From NCBI GenBank assembly GCA_003134045.1, contig PLAH01000127.1:21222-60070 (forward strand): 38,849 nucleotides of DNA. Reading direction: 5' to 3'. Under the pieces are notes generated by a model that saw only the letters and a program-made list of their open reading frames with translations, searched no databases and was not told where the DNA came from. Shown here piece by piece: positions 9,329 to 18,220 of this stretch. Both the position numbers and the translations under genes were made by a program. Position 1 is the stretch's first letter, and every line of letters begins with the position of its first letter. The stretch comes from Gammaproteobacteria bacterium (lineage in GTDB: Bacteria > Pseudomonadota > Gammaproteobacteria > Steroidobacterales > Steroidobacteraceae).

Positions 9329-9632
9329 TGATTACTTGAGCATCATCCGGACAGGCGCCGGCTGCGCAGTCTGAATTGCCTGCGGCCCACCATTTCCTTG
9401 GAAACCTATAAACGTCATTTTTCCGCAGTTCTCATGACGCTACCCTGTCGGTGCCGTTGAGATCTCGAGTCTTCTTGGCGGAAAGTAAAGGCACCACTTG
9501 TACATAGGTGGTTCCCTTTTTACCCGATGGCAAGGAGAATCAGAGGTGACATCACTCATCTCCGCGGATAGCCATTATTGGACGGCGTCCCGAAGCTCTC
9601 ATTGACAGCCACCCCTGGTGGGGCCATTTTTG
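9329..9632. other. Gene-free spacer between the jet operon and an IS6 remnant
   Basis: No open reading frame here looks like a gene. It contains a terminator-like hairpin (9490-9521), described separately. The stretch up to the IS-like end at 9633 shows no further recognisable repeat or RNA. Confidence 0.5.
9490..9521 (+). terminator. Probable rho-independent terminator after jetD
   Basis: GGCACCAC pairs with GTGGTTCC (8-bp stem with one C/T mismatch) across a 10-base loop, followed directly by CTTTTT. It lies about 160 bp after the jetD stop and has the form of an intrinsic terminator. Moderate confidence because of the mismatch and long loop. Confidence 0.5.
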
Positions 9633-9979
9633 GGTTCTGGTGCATTGAGGGCTCCGCCGTGAAATTCGGGCGTTTGGAGGGGTTCCAATGACCGCAGCCA
9701 TCGCGCGGGATGCAATCTACCGGCGGCGCAGATTCCAGCCGGAAATCATCGAGTTATGCGTACGTTGGTACCCCACGTATCGACTAAGCTATCGAGACCT
9801 CGTCGAGATGATGGCCGAGCGCGGCGTCACCATCTACAATAACATCGTCGAGCAGGACCATCGAGCAGTCAAGCGTCGCTGCGCACCAATGTTGGCCCTC
9901 AAGTCGTTTCGCACGGCGGCTGTCACACTCGCTGGCGTCGAACTCGCCCATCGGATCCGAAAGGGCCAGTTCTCATTCG
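9633..9979 (+). mobile_element. IS6-family insertion sequence remnant, transposase internally deleted
   Basis: The reading frame from ATG 9688 starts like an IS6/IS240-type transposase (RRRFQPEIIELCVRWYPTYR, then LSYRDLVEMMAERGV, about residues 13-48). It then jumps straight to the family's C-terminal part (NNIVEQDHRAVKRR, about 51-64), followed by a degraded tail to KGQFSFG. Roughly 120 residues, including the first two acids of the DDE triad, are missing, so it cannot be active. GGTTCTGGTGCA at 9633-9644 resembles the left terminal repeat of IS6 elements. No matching right end is seen; sequence after about 9979 belongs to something else. It marks an insertion followed by deletion beside the Wadjet operon. 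Confidence 0.75.
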
Positions 9980-10558
9980 GCTCGGACACTGCTGAACTTC
10001 GCCTTCTTCAACCTTCGGAGCTTCAAGCACGAGGGGTTCCAGTCTGTCATGGATCGTATCCACGACAACGTGGCGAAGATGGATGCCCAATTCGCGAAGC
10101 GCGGCGAGTGGCAGCGGCTCCGGACCTTCCAATGTTCGCCAAGGGATGATGGGTACAAGTGGCTGCAAGAGCGGCGAAATCTCATTGTTCATAGCCTCCA
10201 CCTTCAACCCATAGCGCCCGACGATGGCAGCAACTTTGGCGAGGTCAGCGAGGTCGGCGAGTCCGACAATGACACGGTCTTCACCGCGCAGTTCAATCAC
10301 CTCAATCACGCGCACCGAGAGAAGTTGCGTCCGCGCGAGAATTGGAAAGCCTCACCCAATACGACGTCCTGTCAGCTCCGCTGGGGGATCGAGCACATAT
10401 TTCCACAGGAGGGGAACCCACTTGAACTCATTTTCAACTCCGTCGGCTTTTCGCATCGAACCGATTTCCCCGAGAACGCTATCGCGGAGCGGTTTTTTGA
10501 GGAAGATCGCCTAGTTGGCGCCTGGCGGCCATGGTTCAACATTGATTCAGAGCGCTGA
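9980..10558 (+). pseudogene. Truncated HEPN-like protein fragment
   Basis: An open frame from ATG 10049 to a stop at 10558 (169 residues); the same frame is open back to a TGA near 9993 and abuts the IS6 remnant, so the N-terminus seems lost. The segment WLQERRNLIVHSLHLQP contains RNLIVH, the R-N-x3-H pattern of HEPN RNases and HEPN-fold proteins, perhaps close to the Cthe_2314-like group. The rest is not recognised. HEPN proteins often occur in defence and toxin-antitoxin loci, which fits the neighbourhood, but this copy is probably not functional. Low certainty on family. Confidence 0.35.
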
Positions 10559-10772
10559 GAGCTGTGACATCACGTTCAACTGCAGATCGCGGCCAACCGT
10601 AGATCATATAGATTATGAACATCCGCACGCATCCTCAACTCAGCACGTTCTACCGATACCAACCGTTCGCTACGACGACGTTAGAGGCACTACGCAAGCA
10701 GTGATCTCCTCGGTCTCGTGCACATCTAGTGGCGCAATCTCTGGCAGTCCTTATGCCACATATTGCATATAA

Positions 10773-10788
10773 ATGCTAGATATAGCAT
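10773..10788. promoter_or_regulatory. Palindromic operator of the HigBA-like operon
   Basis: ATGCTA-GATA-TAGCAT is a perfect 6-bp inverted repeat with a 4-bp centre, ending 3 bp before the toxin start, in an AT-rich stretch with -10-like TATAAAT/TATAGC sequences. This position suits autorepression by the HTH antitoxin, as in higBA-type operons. It is also close enough to the start to influence translation. Confidence 0.55.
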
Positions 10789-10791
10789 AAT

Positions 10792-11115
10792 GTGTTCGTG
10801 AAGCCGGTAATCTGGATGGGTGGCAGCAGGGAGGATGTAAGACGGTTTCCGGAAACCGTGCAGGATTCTTTGGGCTTTGAATTGTACCGGGTCCAGTGTG
10901 GCTTCGATCCGAAGGATTGGAAGCCGATGACGGGTATCGGTACCGGGGTCAAGGAAATTCGCGTGCGAGACGAAGCCGGAATTTTCCGAATGATTTATCT
11001 CGCGGCGCGTCCCGAAGGGGTGTATGTGTTGCACTGTTTCCAGAAGAAGACCCAGAGGACGAGCCGTTCGGATTTGGAACTAGCGACGAAGCGATTTAAA
11101 GCGATTGTAAGGTGA
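10792..11115 (+). CDS. higB: HigB/RelE-like toxin (phage-derived Gp49-like family)
   Basis: A 107-residue protein of the Gp49-like/HigB family, RelE-fold mRNA interferases. Features of the family are the opening K-P-V-I-W segment, the basic middle (GVKEIRVRDEAGIFRMIYLA, about 61-80) and the C-terminal YVLHCFQKKTQRT (about 87-99). Start codons are GTG 10792 or GTG 10798; neither has a good Shine-Dalgarno. It is followed 4 bp later by an HTH antitoxin, the toxin-first order typical of higBA. It probably acts on translating mRNA when the antitoxin is degraded. The specific toxin activity is inferred. Confidence 0.85.
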   Translation: MFVKPVIWMGGSREDVRRFPETVQDSLGFELYRVQCGFDPKDWKPMTGIGTGVKEIRVRDEAGIFRMIYLAARPEGVYVLHCFQKKTQRTSRSDLELATKRFKAIVR

Positions 11116-11119
11116 AGTT

Positions 11120-11434
11120 ATGAGAGTCAAGAAGGTTGCGGACAGTGAACACGGCCCTCGTCACGTGACACCGGCGGGGCGCAGCGTCTTTTACGATCTT
11201 TTCCCTGCCGAGAAAGCGGCCGAGATGGAAATGCGCGCGCAGCTGTTGATGGGCTTGGAGCATTGGCTGGAAAAGAGCCGCATGACGCAAGCCGAGGCCG
11301 CCAAGGTGCTGGGCGTTACTCAGGCGCGCGTGTCGGATCTGAAGCGAGGCAAGATCGACCGATTCAGCATGGACTTGCTGGTACGGTTGGCAGCGCGCGC
11401 CGGACTCAAGCCCAAGCTGAAACTCGCAGCGTAA
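11120..11434 (+). CDS. higA: XRE-family antitoxin (HigA-like)
   Basis: A 104-residue protein with an XRE/HTH_37-type DNA-binding domain in its C-terminal two thirds (MTQAEAAKVLGVTQARVSDL, about 55-74). It starts 4 bp after the toxin gene and would neutralise the toxin and repress the operon through the palindrome at 10773-10788. Its last 22 codons (11369-11434) have a diverged duplicate at 32552-32617, evidence of a second related module once present on the island. Confidence 0.85.
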   Translation: MRVKKVADSEHGPRHVTPAGRSVFYDLFPAEKAAEMEMRAQLLMGLEHWLEKSRMTQAEAAKVLGVTQARVSDLKRGKIDRFSMDLLVRLAARAGLKPKLKLAA

Positions 11435-11636
11435 GACGGGCAGTGTTCGGGAGCTGTCAGACCTCGGCACATCGCGGCGCGTGGTACAGACCCTGCAACG
11501 ACTTCGGTTTGCTTCCTATCGCCATCCGGCCGTCCGATAGAGCTCTTTCGGAAACCACTTCTCCCGATCTCGCGGCGCAGCACGCACGCCTTTCATCCGC
11601 GAGCCGGCTATTCAGCGACGATGCGTCACAAGGCAC

Positions 11637-12068
11637 TCACGCCAGGTGAGCCAAAAGCTGCTTCACGCTTGGCGCCAGCGTGCGTAACTCGTCGCGGTGC
11701 GCCTGAGATAATCCCGCGAGCAGAATACGCCCTTTGGGGCCAAGCTCGAGCAACACTCGTCGCCCATCCATCGCGTCGCGTCGGCGACGGACGAGACCTC
11801 GACCGGCCAGACGATCGACGAGCCCTACGACGCTGTGATGGCGCACATTGAGCCGCTCGGCCAGTTCGCCAACCGTTATGCGTTCCCGGCCGGAAAAACC
11901 TCGGATGGCCAGCAGCGCCTGATGTTGCTGAGTGGTCAGACCCACCTTGCGGGCTGCCGCTTCGCTGAAGCTCGCGAACTTTCTCATGAGATAACGGAAT
12001 TGCGCCAGCGCTTCGTAGTCGGAGTTTGTCAATCTCGGTGGATTCCGCTGCCCGTTTGATCGTTTCAT
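11637..12068 (-). CDS. MarR-family transcriptional regulator
   Basis: A 143-residue MarR-type winged-helix regulator. The recognition part reads ITVGELAERLNVRHHSVVGL (about 64-83), followed by the wing with RRRDAMDGRRVLLEL (about 94-108), the usual D-x-R-R signature. The ATG at 12068 was chosen because upstream codons would run through the palindromic operator. It is divergent from nnrS-norB, with only 80 bp between the starts and a 35-bp palindrome there, so it very likely controls itself and the NO-detoxification operon. MarR control of NO genes is less usual than NsrR, NorR or FNR-type control. The ligand is unknown. Confidence 0.88.
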   Translation of the reverse strand: MKRSNGQRNPPRLTNSDYEALAQFRYLMRKFASFSEAAARKVGLTTQQHQALLAIRGFSGRERITVGELAERLNVRHHSVVGLVDRLAGRGLVRRRRDAMDGRRVLLELGPKGRILLAGLSQAHRDELRTLAPSVKQLLAHLA

Positions 12069-12074
12069 GGTGTC

Positions 12075-12109
12075 TGGCCAATTATATCGTACTACGATAT
12101 GATTGGCCA
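12075..12109. promoter_or_regulatory. 35-bp palindrome, probable MarR operator
   Basis: The arms are TGGCCAATTATATCGT (12075-12090) and ACGATATGATTGGCCA (12094-12109), 16 bp each with one mismatch and a 3-bp centre. The core ATATCGT-ACT-ACGATAT has the size and symmetry of MarR-family sites. It lies between the divergent marR and nnrS starts, covering where both promoters should be. Confidence 0.75.
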
Positions 12110-12148
12110 CGTAGCAGATCATCTGAAGATACAAATAGGATTCATGCT

Positions 12149-13339
12149 ATGTGTCGTTTATCTTCAGTGATGCGCTCGAATCTGTTTGCCGATGGCTTCC
12201 GATCGAACTTTCTCCTCGCCGGTATCGCCGCAATGCTGCTCGTACCGCTCTGGGCGTTGAGCGTTGCTACCGGCATCCCACTGAACTCCTCCTGGCCACC
12301 AATGCTGTGGCACGCCCATGAAATGCTGTTTGGCTTTATCGCGAGCGCAATGGCGGGCTTCTTGCTTACCGCCGTGCCGAGCTGGACCGGCGAGAAAGGA
12401 TTTGCGGGCCGCCCGCTCGTCATTCTTGCCAGCATCTGGCTCGCGGCTCGCGTATTGATCGCAGGCTCGAGCCTGTGGCCCGCGGTGTTGATCGCCGCCG
12501 TGGATTTGGCGTTTCTCCCTGCATTGGGCGTATTGGTTGCTTGGCCGCTGCTGCGCTCGCGCAGCCGCAATACTCCGCTTCTGGCGGTACTGGGCTTGTT
12601 TTGGCTGACGGATCTGGTCTTTCAAATCGCACTGATTCGCAACAATCCTCTGTTGGCGCTGCATGCGGTGCACGTCGGCATCGATATCGTGCTGGTGCTG
12701 GTCACGGTGATCGGCGGACGTATTGTCCCGTCGTTCACGAGTTCTGCCCTGCGCCCGCTCGGGTTGGAGGGTGCCGTTCACAACAGACCAGCCCTGACGG
12801 GGCTCGCCATCGCCGGGATGGTCGCGGTGACGCTGAGCGATGTGTTCTGGCCGGAAAGCCGCATCGCCGGGGCAATCGCGGGCGTCACGGCAGTCCTTCA
12901 GGCCGCACGCTTGCTGCAATGGGCATCCTGGCGGACGTTGCGTCAGCCGATCGTGTGGGTGCTGCACTTGAGCTATGCGTGGTTGCCGGTCGGGCTGGCA
13001 CTGAAGGCCGTTGCCTTGTTGTCCGGCGCCGCCTTCGCGGCCTTTTGGCTGCATGCGCTGACCATCGGCGCCTTGGCGACGATGATCCTGGCGGTCATGA
13101 CCCGAGCCTCGCTCGGGCATACCGGCCGAGCGCTGATCGTGGATCCCTTGATCACGCTCGCCTACCTGCTACTGACCGCGGCGGCTTTGGTGCGGGTATT
13201 CGGGCTGTCGGCCTCTCGGCTGAGCTATCCGGTCGTGATCATTTGGAGCGCCTTGTTTTGGACAGTCGCGTTTGCTCTCTTTGTTGCCGTGTACGCACCG
13301 ATCCTCTGGGGTCCGCGCGCCGACGGTAAAGTCGGGTAA
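12149..13339 (+). CDS. nnrS: NnrS family haem-copper membrane protein
   Basis: A 396-residue polytopic inner-membrane protein of the NnrS family, linked to resistance to nitrosative stress. About 12 hydrophobic helices are evident. Conserved motifs include the N-terminal WHAHEMLFGF (about 50-59) and the C-terminal LHALTIGALATMILAVMTRA (about 304-323) followed by SLGHTGR, whose histidines are the likely metal ligands. ATG 12149 is preceded by AGGA at 12137-12140, a good ribosome site, so the longer open frame upstream is rejected. It is followed 22 bp later by norB and transcribed away from the MarR gene. Confidence 0.9.
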   Translation: MCRLSSVMRSNLFADGFRSNFLLAGIAAMLLVPLWALSVATGIPLNSSWPPMLWHAHEMLFGFIASAMAGFLLTAVPSWTGEKGFAGRPLVILASIWLAARVLIAGSSLWPAVLIAAVDLAFLPALGVLVAWPLLRSRSRNTPLLAVLGLFWLTDLVFQIALIRNNPLLALHAVHVGIDIVLVLVTVIGGRIVPSFTSSALRPLGLEGAVHNRPALTGLAIAGMVAVTLSDVFWPESRIAGAIAGVTAVLQAARLLQWASWRTLRQPIVWVLHLSYAWLPVGLALKAVALLSGAAFAAFWLHALTIGALATMILAVMTRASLGHTGRALIVDPLITLAYLLLTAAALVRVFGLSASRLSYPVVIIWSALFWTVAFALFVAVYAPILWGPRADGKVG

Positions 13340-13361
13340 TTCAACAATGTAGGAGATTGCC

Positions 13362-15674
13362 GTGGGAATAGATGCGGTCGCTGATCATGCGATTGATCCG
13401 GTCAGCAATGTCCTGAAGTGGATCTTGCTCTTTGTCGCCGTTGCAACGTTCGGGGTTCTTGCCTGGACGACCGGTGTCACTTACCGGCAAGCGCCGCCCT
13501 TTCCGGACCGTTTCGTTACCGACAACGGCCGGCTTCTGATGTCGGCGGAGGATATTCAAGCGGGAAAATCGGGCTTTCAGAAAGCCGATCTCATGGACTA
13601 CGGAAGTCTCTATGGCATGGGATCTTATTTCGGTCCGGACTATACCGCGCAATATCTCGTGCGGCTCGGCGCACTGACCGAAGAGAACATCGCGCAATCG
13701 ACGGACGGAAAAACGCTCACCGCATTGAGCGCCGAGCGTACAGGCGGGATCCGCACGGCGATGCAGGCGCAACTGCAGCAGGTCGATCTCACGCAGCGTG
13801 CGGCGGTCATTCCGGACGCGCTGGCCGCCGCCATCACGACGTTGCAAAGCGAGATCGCCGAGCACCTGCGGCACGATGACTTCTCCAGGGGTTGGACTCA
13901 GGCCTACAGTCTCGACGTCCGGAGTGCGCGTCAGACAGCGGACTTTCTCATCTATTCTTCGCTGACGACGGTCGCGCGTCGGCCGGGTACGGCCACATCA
14001 TGGACGCAGAATTGGCCCTATGAGCCGTCCGTGGGCAATACCCCGACGACCAGCACCTTCCATTGGACGTGGATCAGCTTCTGCTTCACGTTTTTTGCCT
14101 TCGGAGTCATCATCTGGATTTACGAGCTATATCTGAACGATCCGGACAATGCCCCCATGGATCCGGTGCTGGCGACATTTCGGCCTCTTACGTCCAGCCA
14201 ACGCAAGGTTGGAAAGTATTTTTTGATCGTGGCCGCGGTGCTATTGCTGCAGATCCTGGCGGGATCGATCATGGCTCACTACTACACCGAACGAGCCAGC
14301 TTCTACGGCATCAAGATCGATTCGTTGCTGCCGTTCAATTTTCTACGCGATGTGCACATCCAAACCCCCATCGCCTGGATCGGGCTATCCTGGATAGGCA
14401 CGGCCTTGTTCCTGGCACCGGCGATCAGCGGCCGTGAGGCGCCCGGCCAGAGCTTCCTCGTCGACTTCCTGTTTTGGGTCACGTTGCTCGTCGTTGTCGG
14501 CGCGCTGGCCGGCGATTACCTGGGCATCATGGGCTATATCCGCAGCGGGTGGTTCTGGTTTGGCAATCAAGGGCTGTCCTACATTCAGCTCGGCCGCTTT
14601 TGGCAGATCGGATTTTTCGTAGGTTTGGCACTGTGGAGCGTTCTTGTGTTTCGGGCATTGTGGCCGACGCGCGATACACTGTGGGTGGCGAGCCGGCAAT
14701 TCTGGACGGCCCGCATCCGCCTGGAGCACCTATTGTGGGCCTCCACGGTCAACATTGCCGCGCTCTATGCGTTCGGCATGATTCCTCTCACGGGGGTCGA
14801 GAAATCCTTCACGATTTCGGACTTCTGGCGCTGGTGGGTGGTGCATCTTTGGGTGGAACAATCGTTCGAATTCTTTGCCGCAGCGATCACGGCGTATCTG
14901 CTGATGTCGGTAGGGCTGGTTTCGCGCAAGCTCGCCGAACGGTCGGTGTATTTGGAACTCATTCTGATCTTTCTGGGGGGAGTGCTCGGCACCGGACACC
15001 ACTTGTATTGGGCCGGTGAGCCGGGCATGTGGGTACCGCTAGGCACCATGTTCTCGTTCATCGAAGTGCTGCCCTTGGTATTGCTGGTCATCGAAGCCAT
15101 CAAGCATCATCGGTTGATCAAAAGTGATCCAACTTTCAAGTATGGGCTGGCGTATCTTTACGTCGTCGGGGCGGCCTTTTGGAATTTCTTGGGGGCTGGT
15201 GTCTTCGGCGGCGGCACGCTCAACGCGCCGCTGGTGAATTACTATGAGCACGGTACTTTTCTCACGCTGAATCACGCGCATACGGCACTGTTTGGTGCAT
15301 TTGGCCTGCTCGGTCTCGGTCTGATCTATTTTTGCCTGCGCTACATTGCCGGTGATCGCTACGTATTCGGCGAGAAGCTGGGGCGTTGGGCGTTCTGGCT
15401 GTACAACGGCGGACTGCTGCTGTGGATCTTATTCAATTTCTTTCCGATCGGATGGCCTCAACTGGACGCCGTTTTCGAGCACGGGCTGGCGTATGCGCGA
15501 AGCCAGGCCTTCTACGATACGACGACGTTCTGGCAGTGGATGCGCCTTCCCGGCGATGTGGTGTTTGCATTGGGCGCATTGCTCATGGCCTGGGATTTCA
15601 TCGTCAAATTAAGGCCCTTGTTCCCTCGGTTCATCGAACGACTGTTTCCGGCGAAGCTTGTGCCGCGGACGTGA
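13362..15674 (+). CDS. norB: Quinol-dependent nitric oxide reductase (qNor)
   Basis: A 770-residue single-subunit nitric oxide reductase, converting NO to N2O with electrons from quinol at the cytoplasmic membrane. The length is normal for qNor, in which the NorC-like domain is fused at the N-terminus: a first membrane helix (about 18-38), a periplasmic domain to about 220, then the haem-copper oxidase-like bundle. Haem and metal ligand motifs are present: VHLWVEQSFEFF (about 493), GTGHHLYWAGEP (about 543) and NHAHTALFGAFG (about 637). The GTG start has AGGAG 6 bp upstream. With nnrS it forms an NO-detoxification operon. No nirK or nirS is nearby, so a role in protection rather than full denitrification is likely. 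Confidence 0.93.
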   Translation: MGIDAVADHAIDPVSNVLKWILLFVAVATFGVLAWTTGVTYRQAPPFPDRFVTDNGRLLMSAEDIQAGKSGFQKADLMDYGSLYGMGSYFGPDYTAQYLVRLGALTEENIAQSTDGKTLTALSAERTGGIRTAMQAQLQQVDLTQRAAVIPDALAAAITTLQSEIAEHLRHDDFSRGWTQAYSLDVRSARQTADFLIYSSLTTVARRPGTATSWTQNWPYEPSVGNTPTTSTFHWTWISFCFTFFAFGVIIWIYELYLNDPDNAPMDPVLATFRPLTSSQRKVGKYFLIVAAVLLLQILAGSIMAHYYTERASFYGIKIDSLLPFNFLRDVHIQTPIAWIGLSWIGTALFLAPAISGREAPGQSFLVDFLFWVTLLVVVGALAGDYLGIMGYIRSGWFWFGNQGLSYIQLGRFWQIGFFVGLALWSVLVFRALWPTRDTLWVASRQFWTARIRLEHLLWASTVNIAALYAFGMIPLTGVEKSFTISDFWRWWVVHLWVEQSFEFFAAAITAYLLMSVGLVSRKLAERSVYLELILIFLGGVLGTGHHLYWAGEPGMWVPLGTMFSFIEVLPLVLLVIEAIKHHRLIKSDPTFKYGLAYLYVVGAAFWNFLGAGVFGGGTLNAPLVNYYEHGTFLTLNHAHTALFGAFGLLGLGLIYFCLRYIAGDRYVFGEKLGRWAFWLYNGGLLLWILFNFFPIGWPQLDAVFEHGLAYARSQAFYDTTTFWQWMRLPGDVVFALGALLMAWDFIVKLRPLFPRFIERLFPAKLVPRT

Positions 15675-16241
15675 TGGTGGTGGATCCCAAGTATGACGGC
15701 GAAATCGCGTGCTTGATCGGCGCGGAACAGAGCAGAGGGGCGAACCGTCCGCGAGAGAGGGCCCGCGTCGGCGCAAACTGGCCGCACCGACCCGAAGAGA
15801 GTCGATCACCAATTGCTGATTGGAATTGATGGCGGCCATAATGGCCATCGAACGATGTAGCCAAAGTATTCCCACCGAAAGTTACCGCTAAAGCGTCACG
15901 CGACGATGCCACCCGGCGAAGCGGCAATACGAAGGAATTGGCCCAAACTCGTTATTGCGTAGATTAAATGCGATAACGCAAAAAGCGGGCGCGCGTCTAT
16001 GCTGAGGCCGCAGCGTCGCAAGGTCGGGCTATCCAACAAACGGTAGACATTCGCGTTGTCGGCACACACCAAGAAGCGCGACCAGAGTTGTCTTGCGCCG
16101 AGCTTACATGAAGGCGAGTCGTTCCTCGTGCGGGAGGCCAGGGGTTTTAGCTGATGTTTGGCGGGTCACGCCAAAACCGCAAATTACGAGTAAGGGCGAG
16201 TTCAAAAACAATGAATAGAATTTCGAACGGGAGAGAAACAC
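15675..16241. other. Gene-free stretch between norB and a TonB-receptor fragment
   Basis: No convincing gene on either strand. It contains an imperfect inverted repeat at 15950-15978 and a shorter self-complementary stretch near 15829-15849 (GGCCATAATGGCC). The last part (GGGAGAG just before ATG 16242) is the leader and ribosome site of the receptor fragment. No T-rich terminator is obvious directly after norB. Confidence 0.5.
15950..15978. repeat. Inverted repeat, possible operator
   Basis: CGTTATTGC (15950-15958) and GCGATAACG (15970-15978) are 9-bp arms with one mismatch, 11 bases apart, about 260 bp upstream of the TonB-receptor fragment. It could be a regulator site for the former receptor gene. 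There is no T-run, so it is not a classic terminator. Confidence 0.3.
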
Positions 16242-16609
16242 ATGGCGATTTCAGCGACGAGGTTCAACGCCAATGGGCTGGCCGGCGGACCAACGTACAA
16301 ACCGTGGTATCGAGGCAGACTCGCCAGCGCGGTTCTAATGCTCGGTGTAGGAATTCAGCTCTCCTGCCCAGCGCATGGTCAAGGTGGCGCCACTGTGCCC
16401 GCCGATTCACCCAATTCGGAGACTTCGCTGCTCGAGATCATCGTCACTGCGCGAAAACGGTCGGAAACGGTTCAATCGATTCCCGAGTCCATCGACGCAT
16501 TCGGCTCGCAAGAAATCAGCGACGCACACATCACCAAGATCGATGACCTAGGGAATTTGGTATCGAACCTCAACATTACGACTCGCGCCGACAACACGCC
16601 CGATGTCGT
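16242..16609 (+). pseudogene. TonB-dependent receptor, N-terminal fragment only
   Basis: The frame begins with a long signal peptide (hydrophobic core LASAVLMLGVGIQL, probable cleavage near AHG/Q at 46). It continues with a TonB box (EIIVTARKR, about 65-73) and the first part of the plug domain (SIPESIDAFGSQEISD, NLVSNLNITTRADNTPDVV). Family similarity stops at about residue 122, where a full receptor would continue for some 700-900 residues. The next bases encode, on the other strand, the end of the propeller protein. A deletion has therefore joined the two genes tail to tail. A good ribosome site (GGGAGAG) precedes the ATG. The product would not form a barrel. Confidence 0.8.
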
Positions 16610-18067
16610 TCATTCATTTCGAAACAGCCGGTACAGCCCATGGCGCGAGATGGACACCAAAACGCCGCCAGCCCGATCCATCAGCATTGCTTGGATGTGG
16701 GGCCCTGTCGCTTCACTTGTTGGTCCCGATGACAGTTCAAGTGGCAATCGTTGGGCGACGAAGTGCTGCCCGGACATTCTCCACAAACCACTTTTACCAC
16801 CGAACCAAAGCGTATTCTTATCGTCTCTATAGATCGAGGTGATTGCGAAAACGGCTTTGGGCGCAGGCCGCAAGAGGCGCCCCGTAGGTACTTCAAGAGT
16901 GTCCGCACCAATGAAGATCTGGCGGTCTCCCGCGACGGCCGTACTGGTGGAATCTTGATAACTGGGCGGCGCTTTTATGGGGGTCAGGGCACTCGCTCTG
17001 AACTGATCGACTCCTTTCGTGGTGACGACCCAGGTGCTGCCCTCTCGATCCACTATCTCGTCGACGACTGAATCACCGGTCAATCCATCTTTCGATGAAA
17101 AATATTCAATGCGCTCAGGCACCGCGCGGCCTGGATCCATCGTTCTTTCGGGCCATTCGACTCGAGCCAATCCATCAAATCTTCCCGCGAGTAACGCATG
17201 ACTGTCGTGGTGGCCGATGATTGACATCGCGCCAATGTCAATCGGAGGTATGTCTGGCCGTAATCGCGCCGAGGATGGATCGAGTGCACGAACCGGTGCG
17301 TCCGGGGCTCCGAACCATACCATGCCGTCGGGCGTTTGCACGATAAACTTGACCGTCCATGTCACATCGGAAACAGTCCGAAATGCATGCTCTCCGCTAC
17401 GCAGGTAGAGGAGGCCGGTTTGGGTTCCGACCCACAGCGTCCCGTTCCCGTCCATGAAGATCATGGTCGTTGGCGAGCGACCCGAGTATTGCCAATCCTT
17501 GTCCAGTGTCGTCCACACGTTCCCTTGGAATACTCTAAGGGTGGACGTGGACCCCACCTGCGCCCAGACCGTCCCGTCCTTGCCGATCGCGAAACGCACA
17601 ATCGAAGCCCGGCCAAAGCCCGCGCGCTCTCCGTAGTTGGTATTTCGACCTCCTTTCAAGAAGCTGACGCCGACGCGGCCATATCCGAGCCACAGCCCCC
17701 CGTCGGAGGTGGCCGCGATTCCCGTCAATTGAGTTCCGGGAAATGGATCGCCCGACGCCGGTTGATAGCGATCGAACGACTGTCCGTCAAACCGGTACAG
17801 GCCGTCGTCCGTCGCCAGCCACAGGAAGCCGTCCGAGGTCTGAGCTATGCCGTGAATGTTCCGTGGTGCGCCATCACGAACCGTCCAACGCGCGTGATAC
17901 ATCTGGGCGAGCGTCTGGCCGGCGATCGCCGGCATCGATTGGGCAAGCAGGCTGATGGTGAGGAGCACAAGGACTCTCAGCAGACTCCAGATCCGTGGAT
18001 ATCGATGGCGCGCTAAAACCTCGATGAGTATCGATCTGCGAATATGTTTTGATCTACCGATTCCCAT
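16610..18067 (-). pseudogene. Two-component-type propeller sensor, C-terminally truncated
   Basis: A 485-residue product with a signal or anchor segment (LLRVLVLLTISLLAQSMPAI, about 29-48), then repeated ligand-binding propeller units: WLATDDGLYRFDG, LWVGTQTGLLYL, MVWFGAP, TLWFGGKSGLWRM and SRHGLYRLF. Full-length relatives continue with a Y_Y_Y domain, a membrane helix and a kinase or cyclase, about 1000 residues in total. Here the frame ends abruptly in a propeller unit at the junction with the TonB-receptor fragment. Start 18067 is chosen because it is the ATG just before the membrane segment; the frame is open further upstream to 18226. Such sensors often sit beside the TonB receptor they control. 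Output domains are lost, so signalling is unlikely. Confidence 0.75.
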
Positions 18068-18220
18068 GGTGAATTCTAGCCCGTTCTCCGCGGGTTCTTC
18101 CTGAAACGTGCCCGTATTAATTAATAGAAAACAATCCGCACCGCCGCCCTTGAAAGAGCCCCTTGGCATCATTCCGTTCGAGCCTATCCAGGCGTCAGCC
18201 GGCGATCTTATGCTGCCGCC

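Noticed and set aside
9923..10315. 130-codon open frame on the minus strand opposite the IS6/HEPN remnants
   Set aside because: It reads antisense through the recognisable IS6 C-terminus and the HEPN-like motif, has no ribosome site and no family resemblance, so it is a shadow.
11435..11636. Possible gene between higA and marR (open frame 11263-11649)
   Set aside because: It begins inside higA in another frame, has no family features and no start signal; the gap is treated as a convergent intergenic region.
12069..12134. Extended N-terminus for the MarR gene up to 12134
   Set aside because: The added codons are the palindrome itself and do not resemble MarR proteins; ATG 12068 is a better start.
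12026..12148. Extended N-terminus for NnrS starting at 12026
   Set aside because: It would run through the MarR start and the palindromic operator; ATG 12149 has a good ribosome site and fits the family start.
15950..15978. Possible dif/XerCD-like recombination site
   Set aside because: The arms do not match the XerC/XerD half-site consensus and the centre is too long, so only an inverted repeat is claimed.
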